Shown here piece by piece: positions 8,119-17,028 of a stretch of DNA of 64,000 bases (its first letter is position 1; each line of letters begins with the position of its first letter). The translations under genes and the position numbers were made by a program. This DNA comes from Mobilisporobacter senegalensis (lineage in GTDB: Bacteria > Bacillota > Clostridia > Lachnospirales > Lachnospiraceae). The notes under the pieces were generated by a model, which did not search any database, was not told the DNA's origin, and worked only from the letters and a program-made list of their open reading frames with translations. Where the stretch lies: NCBI RefSeq assembly GCF_003752155.1, contig NZ_RJVG01000012.1:1-64000 (forward strand), in the 5' to 3' direction.

Positions 8119-8183
8119 TATAGGGTTATTGCAATATGGTTTATCTTAGTGGACTAAGAAAACTTTATCTGCAATACCCCTAT
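8119..8183. terminator. Long two-level hairpin between convergent genes
   Basis: TATAGGGTTATTGCA and TGCAATACCCCTATA form a 15-bp stem with one mismatch, enclosing a smaller hairpin TCTTAG-TGGA-CTAAGA. It lies between the sortase gene and the oppositely oriented GH16 gene, so a bidirectional terminator is likely, although no strong T-run follows. Confidence 0.5.
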
Positions 8184-8219
8184 AAGTTTTATAATAAAAT
8201 ATCATTTAAATAATACTTT

Positions 8220-11200
8220 TTATTTACCATATACTTCTACTTCATATAATGAATATCCATATGGCAGTGCTCTTTCAATTCCTTGGAATTTCACAAATCT
8301 GACATTCTCTGCGTTGAAATTTATTGTTTCAATTCCACCTGTTCCGTTCGTTTGCCTTTTAACACTGGAATAGTTCCTTCCATCTCCTGATACGAAAATT
8401 TCATACTGTTTTCCATAAGCTGCTTCCCAGTTAAGTACCATACGATTAATGTCATAGGAATCTCCCAGGTCTATTATAAACCATGCATCATCACTAAAAT
8501 TGGATGCCCATCTGGTTCCCATATTTTTATCGTTAAGATTCCCGGCAGCTAATGTATCATTTTCTACGCCTGAGGATGTAACTGTTTTTCCTGCAGCTAC
8601 TTCTACATAAGTATCATTGCCTCCAGGCGTTTCTTCCTCTGTACCTTGGGTCACCCCATGAATGTAGGTAAAAGTTTCTGTATCTAAGGCGCCATTTCCC
8701 GGATTATAAGTGAAGAAATATTCTATGGTGTCCTCATAATTTAGATTATTTACTGTATATCTATAATTTGAGTTACCGATTGAGGTCATAGCCACATTTT
8801 GTTGTGGACCATTATTAATCTTATAATGAATATCCGCAAATGTTGCACCATTAACATAAAATTCTATCTTATCACCTGTCTTCTTTAATCCCCTTATATC
8901 ATTACCAATTATAACCGTGTCAGATTGATTTGCATTCACTGTTACTACACATGTGGCTGAATATCCACCATCCTGAGTAGTTGCCTTAATGGTAGTGGTT
9001 CCATTAGAAACAGCAGTAACCTGACCTGCGCTTACGGTAGCAACTCCAGGATTACTTGATTCCCATGTTACATTTTTATTCGTTGCATTACCTGGAGTAA
9101 TGGACTTATTAATTAATGTTGTTTGTCCTATAGAAGTTAAAGTTACTGTCTGTTTATCAAGAGTCATACCGGTAACTGGAACATTACCAGGTTCTTCATT
9201 TCCCGTTGGTTTATATACCCGGACATAATCAACCTGCATTTTACCCGGAAGATCGCTTGGATTCGGTGTGATTCCACCATCAAACCAACCGCCGACTGCT
9301 AAATTCATTATAATATAGAATTCCTGGTCAAATGGAGCATTTTCATCGTTAGGTGCTCCTGTTGAGTACCATTGATCACTGGTAATCTTAGAAAAACATT
9401 TACCATCTACATACCATTTAATACTTTCCTCTTCCCATACCACACTATAAACATGATAATCAGAAGCAAATGTCTGACCTTCTGGGAATAAATAATCTGC
9501 GCCCATATATGTATTTGCCGGCCACTGTCCTCCAAAATGAATGGTCCCACTTGTAGAACCTGGCAAACGTCCTCTTGCTTCCATAACATCTAATTCACCG
9601 GAGGCAGCCCAAGTTCCATAAGTATCATCATTTGGCAGCATCCAGAGCGCTGGCCACATACCATTTCCAGTTGGCAATTTTGCACGGAAATCGATTCTTC
9701 CATATTTAAATGTAAACTTATCCTTGGTGGTAATCTTACCTGAGGAATACTGTGCATATCTGTTAGGATCCTGTGGGAATGATTTTGGTTCTTCATATGC
9801 AACAATATTTAAATTTCCGTCTCTTACAAAAACATTTCTTTCATTATCTGTATAATGTTCCATTTCATTATTGCCCCAGCCCCATGTACCTGGATCATCA
9901 TTGATATAGTATCCTGTATTGTAAGACCAATGATTCATGTTTAAAGCAGTCCCACTGAATTCATCGTTCCATATAAGCTCATTTCCCGGAATATAAGAAT
10001 CTTCTGATGTTCCAAGCTCTATATTACCAAGATCTGACACATCCGGACGTACTGCATCAGGGTTACCTGTAAAAGTATAATAGACATAATTACTATTGAT
10101 ATTGCCTCCTTTTATTCCATTCATTGGATATCCAATTCGGATTTCCATATCTACCTGAATTGGCTGGAACCACAGACCATAGATATAATCTACCCAATAT
10201 CCCCATTGATTAGCTGCAGACATCTTATTGTATCCGTTTCCAGAATAGCTGAAACTACTCTTGCTATAATCACTAAGCTCTACCCACTCACCATTTACTT
10301 TAATCTGATATACAAAATTATCTAACTCCGATTTCGTTGGTGCTCCTCCATCGATTTTAGGTAATGGAATACCAATTTCACCTGCTTCACCTGCAGTATA
10401 ACTGGTTCCATCATAAGCAGAAATTATATATGAATTTCTTACCGGTTCAGAATAATTTATGGTATAGATAAGCGAGACCTTTGAAGATACAGATTCCAGC
10501 TTCACATTGATAGACTTGTCCACTACGAACCAATAGCCGCCTCCACCATCTGTAAATTGACCAAAGTTCCGGTCATAAATCCATCCACTTGGTGCATTAT
10601 TATCAATATCGATCCACTCACTGCTTCCTATCTCTTTCACATAAACTTTTAAATCGTTGGCAACTGCATTATATGGAATGGAAGGATTTCCATTAAATAC
10701 AGGATAAGTAAAACCAATACTTCCGGTAACACCTGCAGTTAACACCGGCCCTTGTGTTGGCGTCATAGAAGTAATTGTAGTAGTTGGAATATTCGTGAAT
10801 TCCAGTGTGTAATCAAGTGTAACACCACTTGACTTTGATGCTAACCGAATATAAGTTGTTTCAGAAACCTTAAACCAGTAGCCATTAAACCCGCTATCAC
10901 TCCAATTTCCCCAGTTCACATTATAAACAAAATCTGTGTTATCAATATTTACCCAGGTTCCATTTACCTTAACATTCACTGTTAAGTCATTGGCAACCTC
11001 CTGCCAGGATGCTCCACCTCCATTAAAAATCGGCATTACAAATCCATAACTTGCCTCACTTACACCTGACTTTGATATAATTGGTCCGTCTGCTGGTGAA
11101 AAATATGCCATTGAAGTTATTGTTGCCTCCGCTGCTTTCACTTTCTTAATACCATTCGGTGCTAAGAAAGATACACTGCCTAAAACCATTACCATTACCA

Positions 11201-11249
11201 GAACTAAACTTAGAATTCTTCTTTTTAAACCCTTCTCCGTTGCTTTCAA
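8220..11249 (-). CDS. Secreted GH16 endo-beta-1,3-glucanase, multimodular
   Basis: 1009-aa exoenzyme with a signal peptide ending near KVKAAE. Order: three related N-terminal modules of about 110-130 aa (each with an ITSM/IISA opening and a WF or YWF core); GH16 domain about residues 425-690 with catalytic motif GELDVMEARG (around 550), the laminarinase-type E-D-E arrangement; a BIG2 immunoglobulin-like domain (about 697-775); a CBM56-like beta-1,3-glucan-binding module (about 778-870); and a C-terminal F5/8 type C/CBM32-like domain. It should cleave laminarin or fungal beta-1,3-glucan outside the cell. The start is a TTG at 11249; an ATG eight nt upstream opens a three-codon minicistron (M-K-H-stop) overlapping that TTG. 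A terminator separates it from the GH64 gene upstream. Confidence 0.88.
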   Translation of the reverse strand: MKATEKGLKRRILSLVLVMVMVLGSVSFLAPNGIKKVKAAEATITSMAYFSPADGPIISKSGVSEASYGFVMPIFNGGGASWQEVANDLTVNVKVNGTWVNIDNTDFVYNVNWGNWSDSGFNGYWFKVSETTYIRLASKSSGVTLDYTLEFTNIPTTTITSMTPTQGPVLTAGVTGSIGFTYPVFNGNPSIPYNAVANDLKVYVKEIGSSEWIDIDNNAPSGWIYDRNFGQFTDGGGGYWFVVDKSINVKLESVSSKVSLIYTINYSEPVRNSYIISAYDGTSYTAGEAGEIGIPLPKIDGGAPTKSELDNFVYQIKVNGEWVELSDYSKSSFSYSGNGYNKMSAANQWGYWVDYIYGLWFQPIQVDMEIRIGYPMNGIKGGNINSNYVYYTFTGNPDAVRPDVSDLGNIELGTSEDSYIPGNELIWNDEFSGTALNMNHWSYNTGYYINDDPGTWGWGNNEMEHYTDNERNVFVRDGNLNIVAYEEPKSFPQDPNRYAQYSSGKITTKDKFTFKYGRIDFRAKLPTGNGMWPALWMLPNDDTYGTWAASGELDVMEARGRLPGSTSGTIHFGGQWPANTYMGADYLFPEGQTFASDYHVYSVVWEEESIKWYVDGKCFSKITSDQWYSTGAPNDENAPFDQEFYIIMNLAVGGWFDGGITPNPSDLPGKMQVDYVRVYKPTGNEEPGNVPVTGMTLDKQTVTLTSIGQTTLINKSITPGNATNKNVTWESSNPGVATVSAGQVTAVSNGTTTIKATTQDGGYSATCVVTVNANQSDTVIIGNDIRGLKKTGDKIEFYVNGATFADIHYKINNGPQQNVAMTSIGNSNYRYTVNNLNYEDTIEYFFTYNPGNGALDTETFTYIHGVTQGTEEETPGGNDTYVEVAAGKTVTSSGVENDTLAAGNLNDKNMGTRWASNFSDDAWFIIDLGDSYDINRMVLNWEAAYGKQYEIFVSGDGRNYSSVKRQTNGTGGIETINFNAENVRFVKFQGIERALPYGYSLYEVEVYGK

Positions 11250-11440
11250 TGTTTCATTTCCTCCTTTTTATTAATAGTTATATCCTCTCTTATTAGCCTG
11301 GAAGTTGAAGGATATTCCATATTCTCCATTTTTCCATTACTAATAATTTCCATTATACTTACTGTAGTGTCCTCCTAAAAGGATGAGGTTTTTAATTTAG
11401 TCTCATTATTTTACACATAGGATAGAATTTTTATAGTAAT
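11250..11440 (-). promoter_or_regulatory. Untranslated/promoter region of the GH16 gene
   Basis: AT-rich stretch between the terminator and the GH16 start. On the minus strand a TATAAT -10 (in AAGTATAATGG) is visible about 110 nt before the start, with a poor -35 (TTTTAG at 17 bp). No recognisable catabolite-repression palindrome was seen. Confidence 0.35.
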
Positions 11441-11471
11441 AAAAAGTCCGCCGATAATCGGCGGACTTTTT
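11441..11471. terminator. Perfect bidirectional terminator after GH64
   Basis: AAAAAGTCCGCCGAT and its exact complement separated by one base; as RNA a 13-bp GC-rich stem with U-runs on either strand. It ends the chitinase-GH64 transcription unit. Confidence 0.9.
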
Positions 11472-11507
11472 CGATTATTTGAATATAATTTCTAAAAGAA
11501 CTTTGAT

Positions 11508-13298
11508 TTACCAACCTATTCTGATGATTAGACCTTTAGGATCTCCAACCTCCAGATAGGATGCCTGTCCGTTAACATCGTCATAGCAGAAACCATAAGC
11601 TAATCTGTCAATACTATGATCATGCCAGAACTTCGCATAATAATTCGCTGGCGCTGCCTGATAATATCTGCTCACATTATTCCAATTAGCCGGCTCTGTA
11701 TATACATGTCTGTTAAGTGCTGCACATACTTCTGCGTTACTTGCACCACCGATTCCTAATAAGATATCCCTGGTAGAAATACTTGAATAGCCGCTAAAAT
11801 AATTCTGGTGTGCTCCGCCCGTATTGAATGGCCCACTGATTGGACACACAATTCTATAAGGAGCTTGAAGTGTGCCTAAAGATTTGAATTCATTTGGTAC
11901 TTCATTCTGGTATTTTGTAAATAAACCGGAACGTGTCTCACTTTCAAGTTCACCTACAGTACGGTCATAATTGCCGGCTTGATTCACCAGACGATGTTGT
12001 ACTGGGAAACCAAATTGATCGACTCTTGTAGTGTTACCGTGATAACCATCCTTATCTACAGTGAATTCTACAAAATCAAAATAAATGTTCCGATTCGGAT
12101 CGGTTGGGTTATTAATATCCGGTCCGGCAAATCCATTATCGTAAGTTTTAATATAACATGGTGTTCCAACACTTAAGAACATTCTTCCTGATTTTATCTT
12201 AGGTAAGTTCACCCATGAAGTTTCACTTACTTTATGATAAATATTTGCATAATTGACCCCATTTTTAGTCAAATGACCAGGAGCATCATTTAATGCATTT
12301 GAAATCGGAATCAGATTACCTGACAAGTCTAAATAACACCATGCATCCGTTGTTGGATTCTTACCAATTACTCCCCAATAAAGCTGACTATCCGAATATG
12401 CCCCATTTGTACCGTTCATAACCTTTACACTGACACCGCCATTTGTTGGATTTGGAATAGTGGAAGGATTTATGGAATAAATAGAACCGGAAGAAGGATT
12501 ATTTGTATCTGACACAAGAGTAAATGACCATTTCTGGGCATCCGTTCCATTGTCAGTATATTGCTGTACTACTGCTCCGTCTTCAGTGGAAGAACTACGT
12601 ACATCCATTGCCAGACCACTTACTTTAGAAATGACTTTGTAATAGCCTCCTCCTATATCTATGATCTGCCATCTCTGGGCATTTGTATTATTGCTTGTCC
12701 ATTGTTGTAATTGAACACTATTACTCGTTGAACTATTTGGCACATCAAGGACTAAACCGCTATGCATTGCTGTTATCTTATAATAACCGTCCGATTGTTT
12801 CTCAACTCTAAATTGTTGATTGGTAGCATTATAATTTGTCCATTGATGGATTTTAGCACCACTTGCTGTGGAATTATCTACCACATCCAATACTTTACCG
12901 CTGACCTTGCTGGTAATTCTGTAAACTCCATTACTGATACTTCCATTTGACTGGCCTGAAAAGGTAAATGTAGGTGTGTCATAAGCTGGAGTGCCATTAT
13001 TATATGTAAAGGAGTATTGGAGAGTTGCTCCTGCTGCTGAGTCAATTACCTGTTCATACCTGGATGCACCAGAATTATATGTCATCCTTAAATTTTGCTG
13101 ATCACCACCATTTACCTTATAATGTACATCAACCCACGATGTATTTACGGATGATTTAAACCATATAGTGGCATTATTTCCAGATAGAGTTACCCCTTGT
13201 GTATAGTCCGCTGCCATGATACTGGAAGCATTGAATGAAAATACTAATGTCGACATTAAGAAGAAAACCATAATACGTTTTAGCGTTTTCTTTGTCAT
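11508..13298 (-). CDS. Secreted GH64 beta-1,3-glucanase with CBM56 and ricin-type CBM13
   Basis: 596-aa exoenzyme with a signal peptide ending near SSIMAAD. Residues about 32-115 resemble CBM56 (VDVHYKVNGGDQQNL), 120-262 are a three-fold ricin-B/CBM13 lectin module with QxW repeats (QQFRVEK, QRWQIID, QKWSFTL), and about 275-596 match the thaumatin-like GH64 fold (YANIYHKVSE, VQHRLVNQAG, AALNRHV). GH64 enzymes cut beta-1,3-glucan to laminaripentaose. The gene begins 16 nt after the chitinase stop, so they are co-transcribed. The lectin segment is a near copy of the one in the chitinase. Confidence 0.85.
   Translation of the reverse strand: MTKKTLKRIMVFFLMSTLVFSFNASSIMAADYTQGVTLSGNNATIWFKSSVNTSWVDVHYKVNGGDQQNLRMTYNSGASRYEQVIDSAAGATLQYSFTYNNGTPAYDTPTFTFSGQSNGSISNGVYRITSKVSGKVLDVVDNSTASGAKIHQWTNYNATNQQFRVEKQSDGYYKITAMHSGLVLDVPNSSTSNSVQLQQWTSNNTNAQRWQIIDIGGGYYKVISKVSGLAMDVRSSSTEDGAVVQQYTDNGTDAQKWSFTLVSDTNNPSSGSIYSINPSTIPNPTNGGVSVKVMNGTNGAYSDSQLYWGVIGKNPTTDAWCYLDLSGNLIPISNALNDAPGHLTKNGVNYANIYHKVSETSWVNLPKIKSGRMFLSVGTPCYIKTYDNGFAGPDINNPTDPNRNIYFDFVEFTVDKDGYHGNTTRVDQFGFPVQHRLVNQAGNYDRTVGELESETRSGLFTKYQNEVPNEFKSLGTLQAPYRIVCPISGPFNTGGAHQNYFSGYSSISTRDILLGIGGASNAEVCAALNRHVYTEPANWNNVSRYYQAAPANYYAKFWHDHSIDRLAYGFCYDDVNGQASYLEVGDPKGLIIRIGW
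12517..12932 (-). repeat. Direct repeat, CBM13 copy A (in GH64 gene)
   Basis: About 416 nt encoding the ricin-type module, closely matching 14261-14675 in the adjacent chitinase gene in the same orientation. Most differences are scattered single bases, and the encoded modules share nearly all QxW-repeat residues. Confidence 0.8.
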
Positions 13299-13314
13299 AA
13301 ATAACCCCCCTAAA

Positions 13315-14994
13315 TTATTTATTTGCCCTTACTGTACTACCAATTGCATTAAGTAAGCTCTTACTTAGATCAGTAGTATCCTGACTTAATTCCCAAGCCA
13401 TGACGCCACCGATATTATCACATGCCCATTGGGTTTTTGCTTTAATTGTAGGAATTCCATTATAGTGTGCCTGCATTCCGTTTATCATGGAAACATCAGT
13501 ATTATAGGCATTAGGATTTGCTTGTAATATAGCCGCATAAGAAGCCCATGATGGTCTGCCGTAGAATGGCACACCTAAAACTACTTTTTCACGAGGCATA
13601 TGTCTTGTATCTCTCCAATATTTAGCACAGTTAATTGCGAAATCATAGGAAGAATGTCTTTCACCATCACCGCCATCATATGCCATAACATTGAACCAGT
13701 CTACAACACTGATAACTTTATCTGTATGAGCGGCGGCATCCCAATATACAACACCTTCAGGTGTAACACCACTTAATACTGCAGCTGTTAAAAGCATATT
13801 ATTTCTATGTAATTCACCACTAAGGTATACCATCAAATCTTCATACTGCTGTTTGCTGCTGCCATCATTACGAGGGTGTTCCCAATCCATATCAACACCA
13901 TCAAATCCATATTGTTTTGCCATTGAAACAATCGCATTTCCAAATCTTACAACCTTATCATGAGTATTGGTTGCTGACATAAATGTGGATTCAAGTGGAG
14001 TTCCATTATAAGACCAGCCACCTACTGCCAGTAATACTTTTACACCATTCTCATGAGCTTTTTGAATAATTTGTCTGGCTTCGTCTGGATTTTCCAAAGG
14101 CAGAAGTGAACCATCACTTGTTGGAATTGCAAATGCATAATTAATATGAGTCAGATTATTGTATTGAATCGTATTGATCTTTCCTGGTTCCCAGCTTGGA
14201 TAATATCCCACAACCTTAAATCCGGTGATAGGTGGATCTGTTGGATCAGTGGAATCTGCCAGAGTAAATGACCATTTCTGTGCATCTGTTCCATTGTCTG
14301 TATATTGTTGTACTACAGCTCCGTCGTCTTTTGAGGAACTCCGTACATCCATTGCCAGACCACTTACTTTTGATATGACCTTGTAATATCCGCCGCCCAC
14401 ATCTGTGATCTGCCATCTTTGGGCATTTGTATTATTATTGGTCCATTGCTGTAACTGGACACTATTACTGGTTGAACTATTTGGCACATCGAGGACTAAT
14501 CCGCTATGCACTGCAGTTAATTTATAATAGCCATCCGATTGTTTTTCAACTTTAAATTGTTGATTGGTAGTATTATAATTTGTCCATTGGTGAATCTTAG
14601 CACCGCTGGCAGTGGATTTATCTATCACATCCAATACTTTTCCACTGGATTTATTTGTGATCCGATAGACTCCATCTGCAACAGGTGTCGTTGGATTTGG
14701 ATTGGTTGCTACCAATTCCCAAACATCAGCAACACCTGGAGTCTCTCCCTGAGTCCACCATTTTGCCTTATAATCCTTCCCATTATAGGATACCATATCT
14801 CCGCCCCAGTAAACTTTACTACTATCCCATGCAGGATAGTTACTGGCAAGTATAGTCAGATTTGTTTCTGCTTTTCCCCCGAATTTACTCGTCGATATAT
14901 CAGCTGCCTTTACATTATGTAACAATGGAGCAAATAGTGAAGCTAATAATAAAACACTAAACATCAATACAAATTTCTTTTTTGTTTTAAACAT
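13315..14994 (-). CDS. Secreted GH18 chitinase with CBM5/12-like and CBM13 modules
   Basis: 559-aa exoenzyme. Signal peptide ends near NVKAAD. Next comes a chitin-binding CBM5/12-like module (about residues 50-95, aromatic AWDSSKVYWGGDMVSYNGK and KAKWWTQGE), then the CBM13 lectin (about 105-245), then the GH18 barrel (about 258-555). The catalytic signature FDGVDMDWEHP lies near 363-370, with the acid/base Glu intact, and LLAVGGWSYNG is the usual SxGG strand. It should hydrolyse chitin. First gene of the chitinase-GH64 operon. An IS remnant begins 126 nt upstream of its start, so its far-upstream control may have been displaced. Confidence 0.9.
   Translation of the reverse strand: MFKTKKKFVLMFSVLLLASLFAPLLHNVKAADISTSKFGGKAETNLTILASNYPAWDSSKVYWGGDMVSYNGKDYKAKWWTQGETPGVADVWELVATNPNPTTPVADGVYRITNKSSGKVLDVIDKSTASGAKIHQWTNYNTTNQQFKVEKQSDGYYKLTAVHSGLVLDVPNSSTSNSVQLQQWTNNNTNAQRWQITDVGGGYYKVISKVSGLAMDVRSSSKDDGAVVQQYTDNGTDAQKWSFTLADSTDPTDPPITGFKVVGYYPSWEPGKINTIQYNNLTHINYAFAIPTSDGSLLPLENPDEARQIIQKAHENGVKVLLAVGGWSYNGTPLESTFMSATNTHDKVVRFGNAIVSMAKQYGFDGVDMDWEHPRNDGSSKQQYEDLMVYLSGELHRNNMLLTAAVLSGVTPEGVVYWDAAAHTDKVISVVDWFNVMAYDGGDGERHSSYDFAINCAKYWRDTRHMPREKVVLGVPFYGRPSWASYAAILQANPNAYNTDVSMINGMQAHYNGIPTIKAKTQWACDNIGGVMAWELSQDTTDLSKSLLNAIGSTVRANK
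14261..14675 (-). repeat. Direct repeat, CBM13 copy B (in chitinase gene)
   Basis: About 415 nt matching 12517-12932. The copies are 1.3 kb apart in direct orientation, so homologous exchange could delete or fuse the two enzyme genes. Confidence 0.8.
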
Positions 14995-15120
14995 AAAACC
15001 CCATCCTTTCTTTAATTAAACAGCATGTCCATATTTTATCTAGTACATGTTCCCAGAGAGCCGGCGCCAACTTCTCTTATTAGTACATTCCACTTAGACA
15101 CGAAAGTGTAACATCTTACA
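14995..15120 (-). promoter_or_regulatory. Conserved upstream block of the chitinase operon
   Basis: A roughly 75-nt block (15047-15120) containing GGCGCC, CTCTTA, CTTAGACAC and TGTAACAT is also present, diverged, at about 18095-18172 beside the chitinase remnant. Conservation in both places suggests a promoter or 5' regulatory element of chitinase genes. Close to the gene, AAAGGATGGGG before the ATG is the ribosome-binding site. Confidence 0.45.
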
Positions 15121-15337
15121 AAATTTTTGTTACAGTTCAACCATAATGTCATTTAGTTAATCCTTGATATTGCAATTCTTTTGATAGTAGTATTAGAAAT
15201 GAAGTTTAAATATTATATTAATAACAGATGAAATGACATATACCAACTTAAAAGTGGTATTTCAGAGCATGATTTTAAGACGGATTTGCATCCGTCTAAA
15301 AAAAGAGTATACTATCTAATGAGCAGCATCGTCAGAA

Positions 15338-16130
15338 TTACTGAAATCTGTAGGCGAAGCTTGCTGGATGTTGGATTCTATGCTGGCGGGCATAGTTTCT
15401 GTCAGGCCTGACAGGTAGTATATATTTACCTATCAGGCCTTCTATATTTAATGGTGAGGCATTCGCACTCCACCTAAGAAAAGTGATGCAGATTTTCATG
15501 GCTTGTGCGAAATTGGATGCATGTGCAAATACATTGTAAGAAGCAAAGCCTCTGTCAGCAAGAATGATGGGAGACCCACCATAAGAATATCGATCGGTAA
15601 GTTCACACAGCGCCCGGAATTCATCTTTTTCACGACCAGGCTGGACAACAACATCAAGATAACGTTTACCGAGGACATCATAGAAAGAAACAGTATGCAT
15701 CATGTTAAAGCCCTGTAGAGCGGTTTTGTTTGGCGGATTAAAAGTACTGGTATCAGCCGGGTTTCTGGGAATATTAAATTCAGAGCCGTCACACGCAATC
15801 AATGTATATTTTTCTTTATATATTTTTAAAGGAAAATGAGAATTAAATGTTCTCAAAAGATGAGTAAAAGCATCCATTTTAAGTTTGCCGCGCTGTTGAC
15901 AGAATGCAGAGGCAGATGGTGTATTACAACTAAAGTCGAACTCTTTGAGGAGTTCTTGGTTGATCGTGTTGCTTTCCATTGAAATACAGAATTGCATTAA
16001 TTTATCAAATGGAAGACTTCTGTTCCTTGTGAAATCAGAAGAGGGATTTTTTTGAAAAAGTGGCGGGGCAGAGTGCCATATCTGCTACATCTGCCAAAAG
16101 ATAAGATTTAACTTTTTCAGGAAATGTCAT
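15338..16130 (-). pseudogene. IS4-family transposase, frameshifted and internally deleted
   Basis: The proper start is the ATG at 16130 after GGAGG (MTFPEKVKSY). That frame ends at a stop near 16037, and the rest continues in another frame from a run of seven identical bases at 16047-16053 (NPSSDFTRN, LPFDKLMQF). The DDE fold is partly present: IACDGSEFN (first Asp) and ILADRGFASYN (second Asp). Directly after this the sequence jumps to a typical C-terminal end (ALR-like EGLIGKYILPVRP), so the central part with the catalytic Glu and YREK-type motif is missing. It cannot encode an active enzyme. Confidence 0.8.
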
Positions 16131-16176
16131 ATGTGTACCTCCTTGAATTAGAATCAAATATATTTCTAATTACAAG

Positions 16177-16221
16177 GGCCGCTTTCGTAATTTCTTAAAA
16201 TAATCAGTTACGAAAGCGGCC
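16177..16221. repeat. Subterminal hairpin of the IS element
   Basis: GGCCGCTTTCGTAA and its exact complement with a 17-nt loop, 36 nt upstream of the transposase start. Such hairpins in IS elements often limit read-through transcription into the transposase gene. Confidence 0.6.
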
Positions 16222-16369
16222 GCATAAATCCAAGTAGATGTCAACTGTTTTTGGAAAATAAGCAAAAAAATTTGGTTAGACCCCATTTAGGAATCTAACC
16301 ATTGAATTTAACTAAATGACATTGGGACTGAACTGTAACAAATTTTATAATTGCTGCTCTGGTTTAGGA

Positions 16370-16894
16370 CTAATCTTTCAATACCATTTCCTCAAATCTC
16401 ACCTGATTTTCTTCATTTAAATTAATATTTACAAAAATTCTATCTGAAAGCAGCTTAAGTTCTCCTACATTATTATAAGCCTTATTAGTACTGGCAACTT
16501 TTCCTATTAAAACATAATATTGATTATTATTTATGGTTACCGGGATTTCATATGAGGAATTAATATCCTGATTCGTTAAGTTGAATGTAGGTGATAATCT
16601 ATAATATTTGAATTTATTCTTATATTTAACTATTTTAGAAATATAAATTGTTGTGCTCTCTTCTACTTTATAAAAGATTAAATTGGTATTATCAATATCA
16701 TCATCAATTCTGCTTTCTTTTAAAACTGTCACATCTCCATTGAATTCCTTTTTACCGTAGTTCACAGCATTTTCATAAGTTTGATATAAAGTCTCATTAT
16801 TTTTATTAATTACCAAATAAAATGTAATTGAGATAAGTATTAAAAATATAAGCATTATTACAATCTTTTTAGGTTTCATATTATATTTATTCAT
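16370..16894 (-). CDS. Membrane-anchored extracytoplasmic protein, unknown
   Basis: 174 aa: short basic N terminus, one hydrophobic helix (about residues 10-30), then a hydrophilic domain rich in Asn, Tyr and Lys. No known motif was recognised. The start has TAGGAG seven nt upstream. It is encoded just downstream of the secreted beta-rich protein in the same direction, separated by about 130 nt, so the two may work together, for example as a secreted protein and its immunity or anchoring partner. That pairing is speculative. Confidence 0.6.
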   Translation of the reverse strand: MNKYNMKPKKIVIMLIFLILISITFYLVINKNNETLYQTYENAVNYGKKEFNGDVTVLKESRIDDDIDNTNLIFYKVEESTTIYISKIVKYKNKFKYYRLSPTFNLTNQDINSSYEIPVTINNNQYYVLIGKVASTNKAYNNVGELKLLSDRIFVNINLNEENQVRFEEMVLKD

Positions 16895-17028
16895 TTATTA
16901 ACTCCTATAATTATATTTACTCTATTATATCTCAGATAGCTCTCAATGTGTATAATACATAATAAGAATTTTACTTGGAAAATTCCAAGTAAAATTCTTA
17001 TTATTAAATGACAAATATACTACTCATT

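Larger units (their letters stand above)
15121..16346 (-). mobile_element. Defective IS4-type insertion sequence with about 40-bp inverted ends
   Basis: The ends 15121-15160 and 16308-16346 are inverted copies (GTTACAGTTCA, ATGTCATTTAGTTAA shared; a few mismatches). The flanking AAATTTT on both sides may be the target duplication. The element carries one broken transposase gene and is about 1.2 kb, shorter than autonomous relatives. The region between the left end and 15337 holds only an 8-bp hairpin (AGACGGAT/ATCCGTCT near 15274). It sits immediately upstream of the chitinase regulatory block. Confidence 0.75.
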
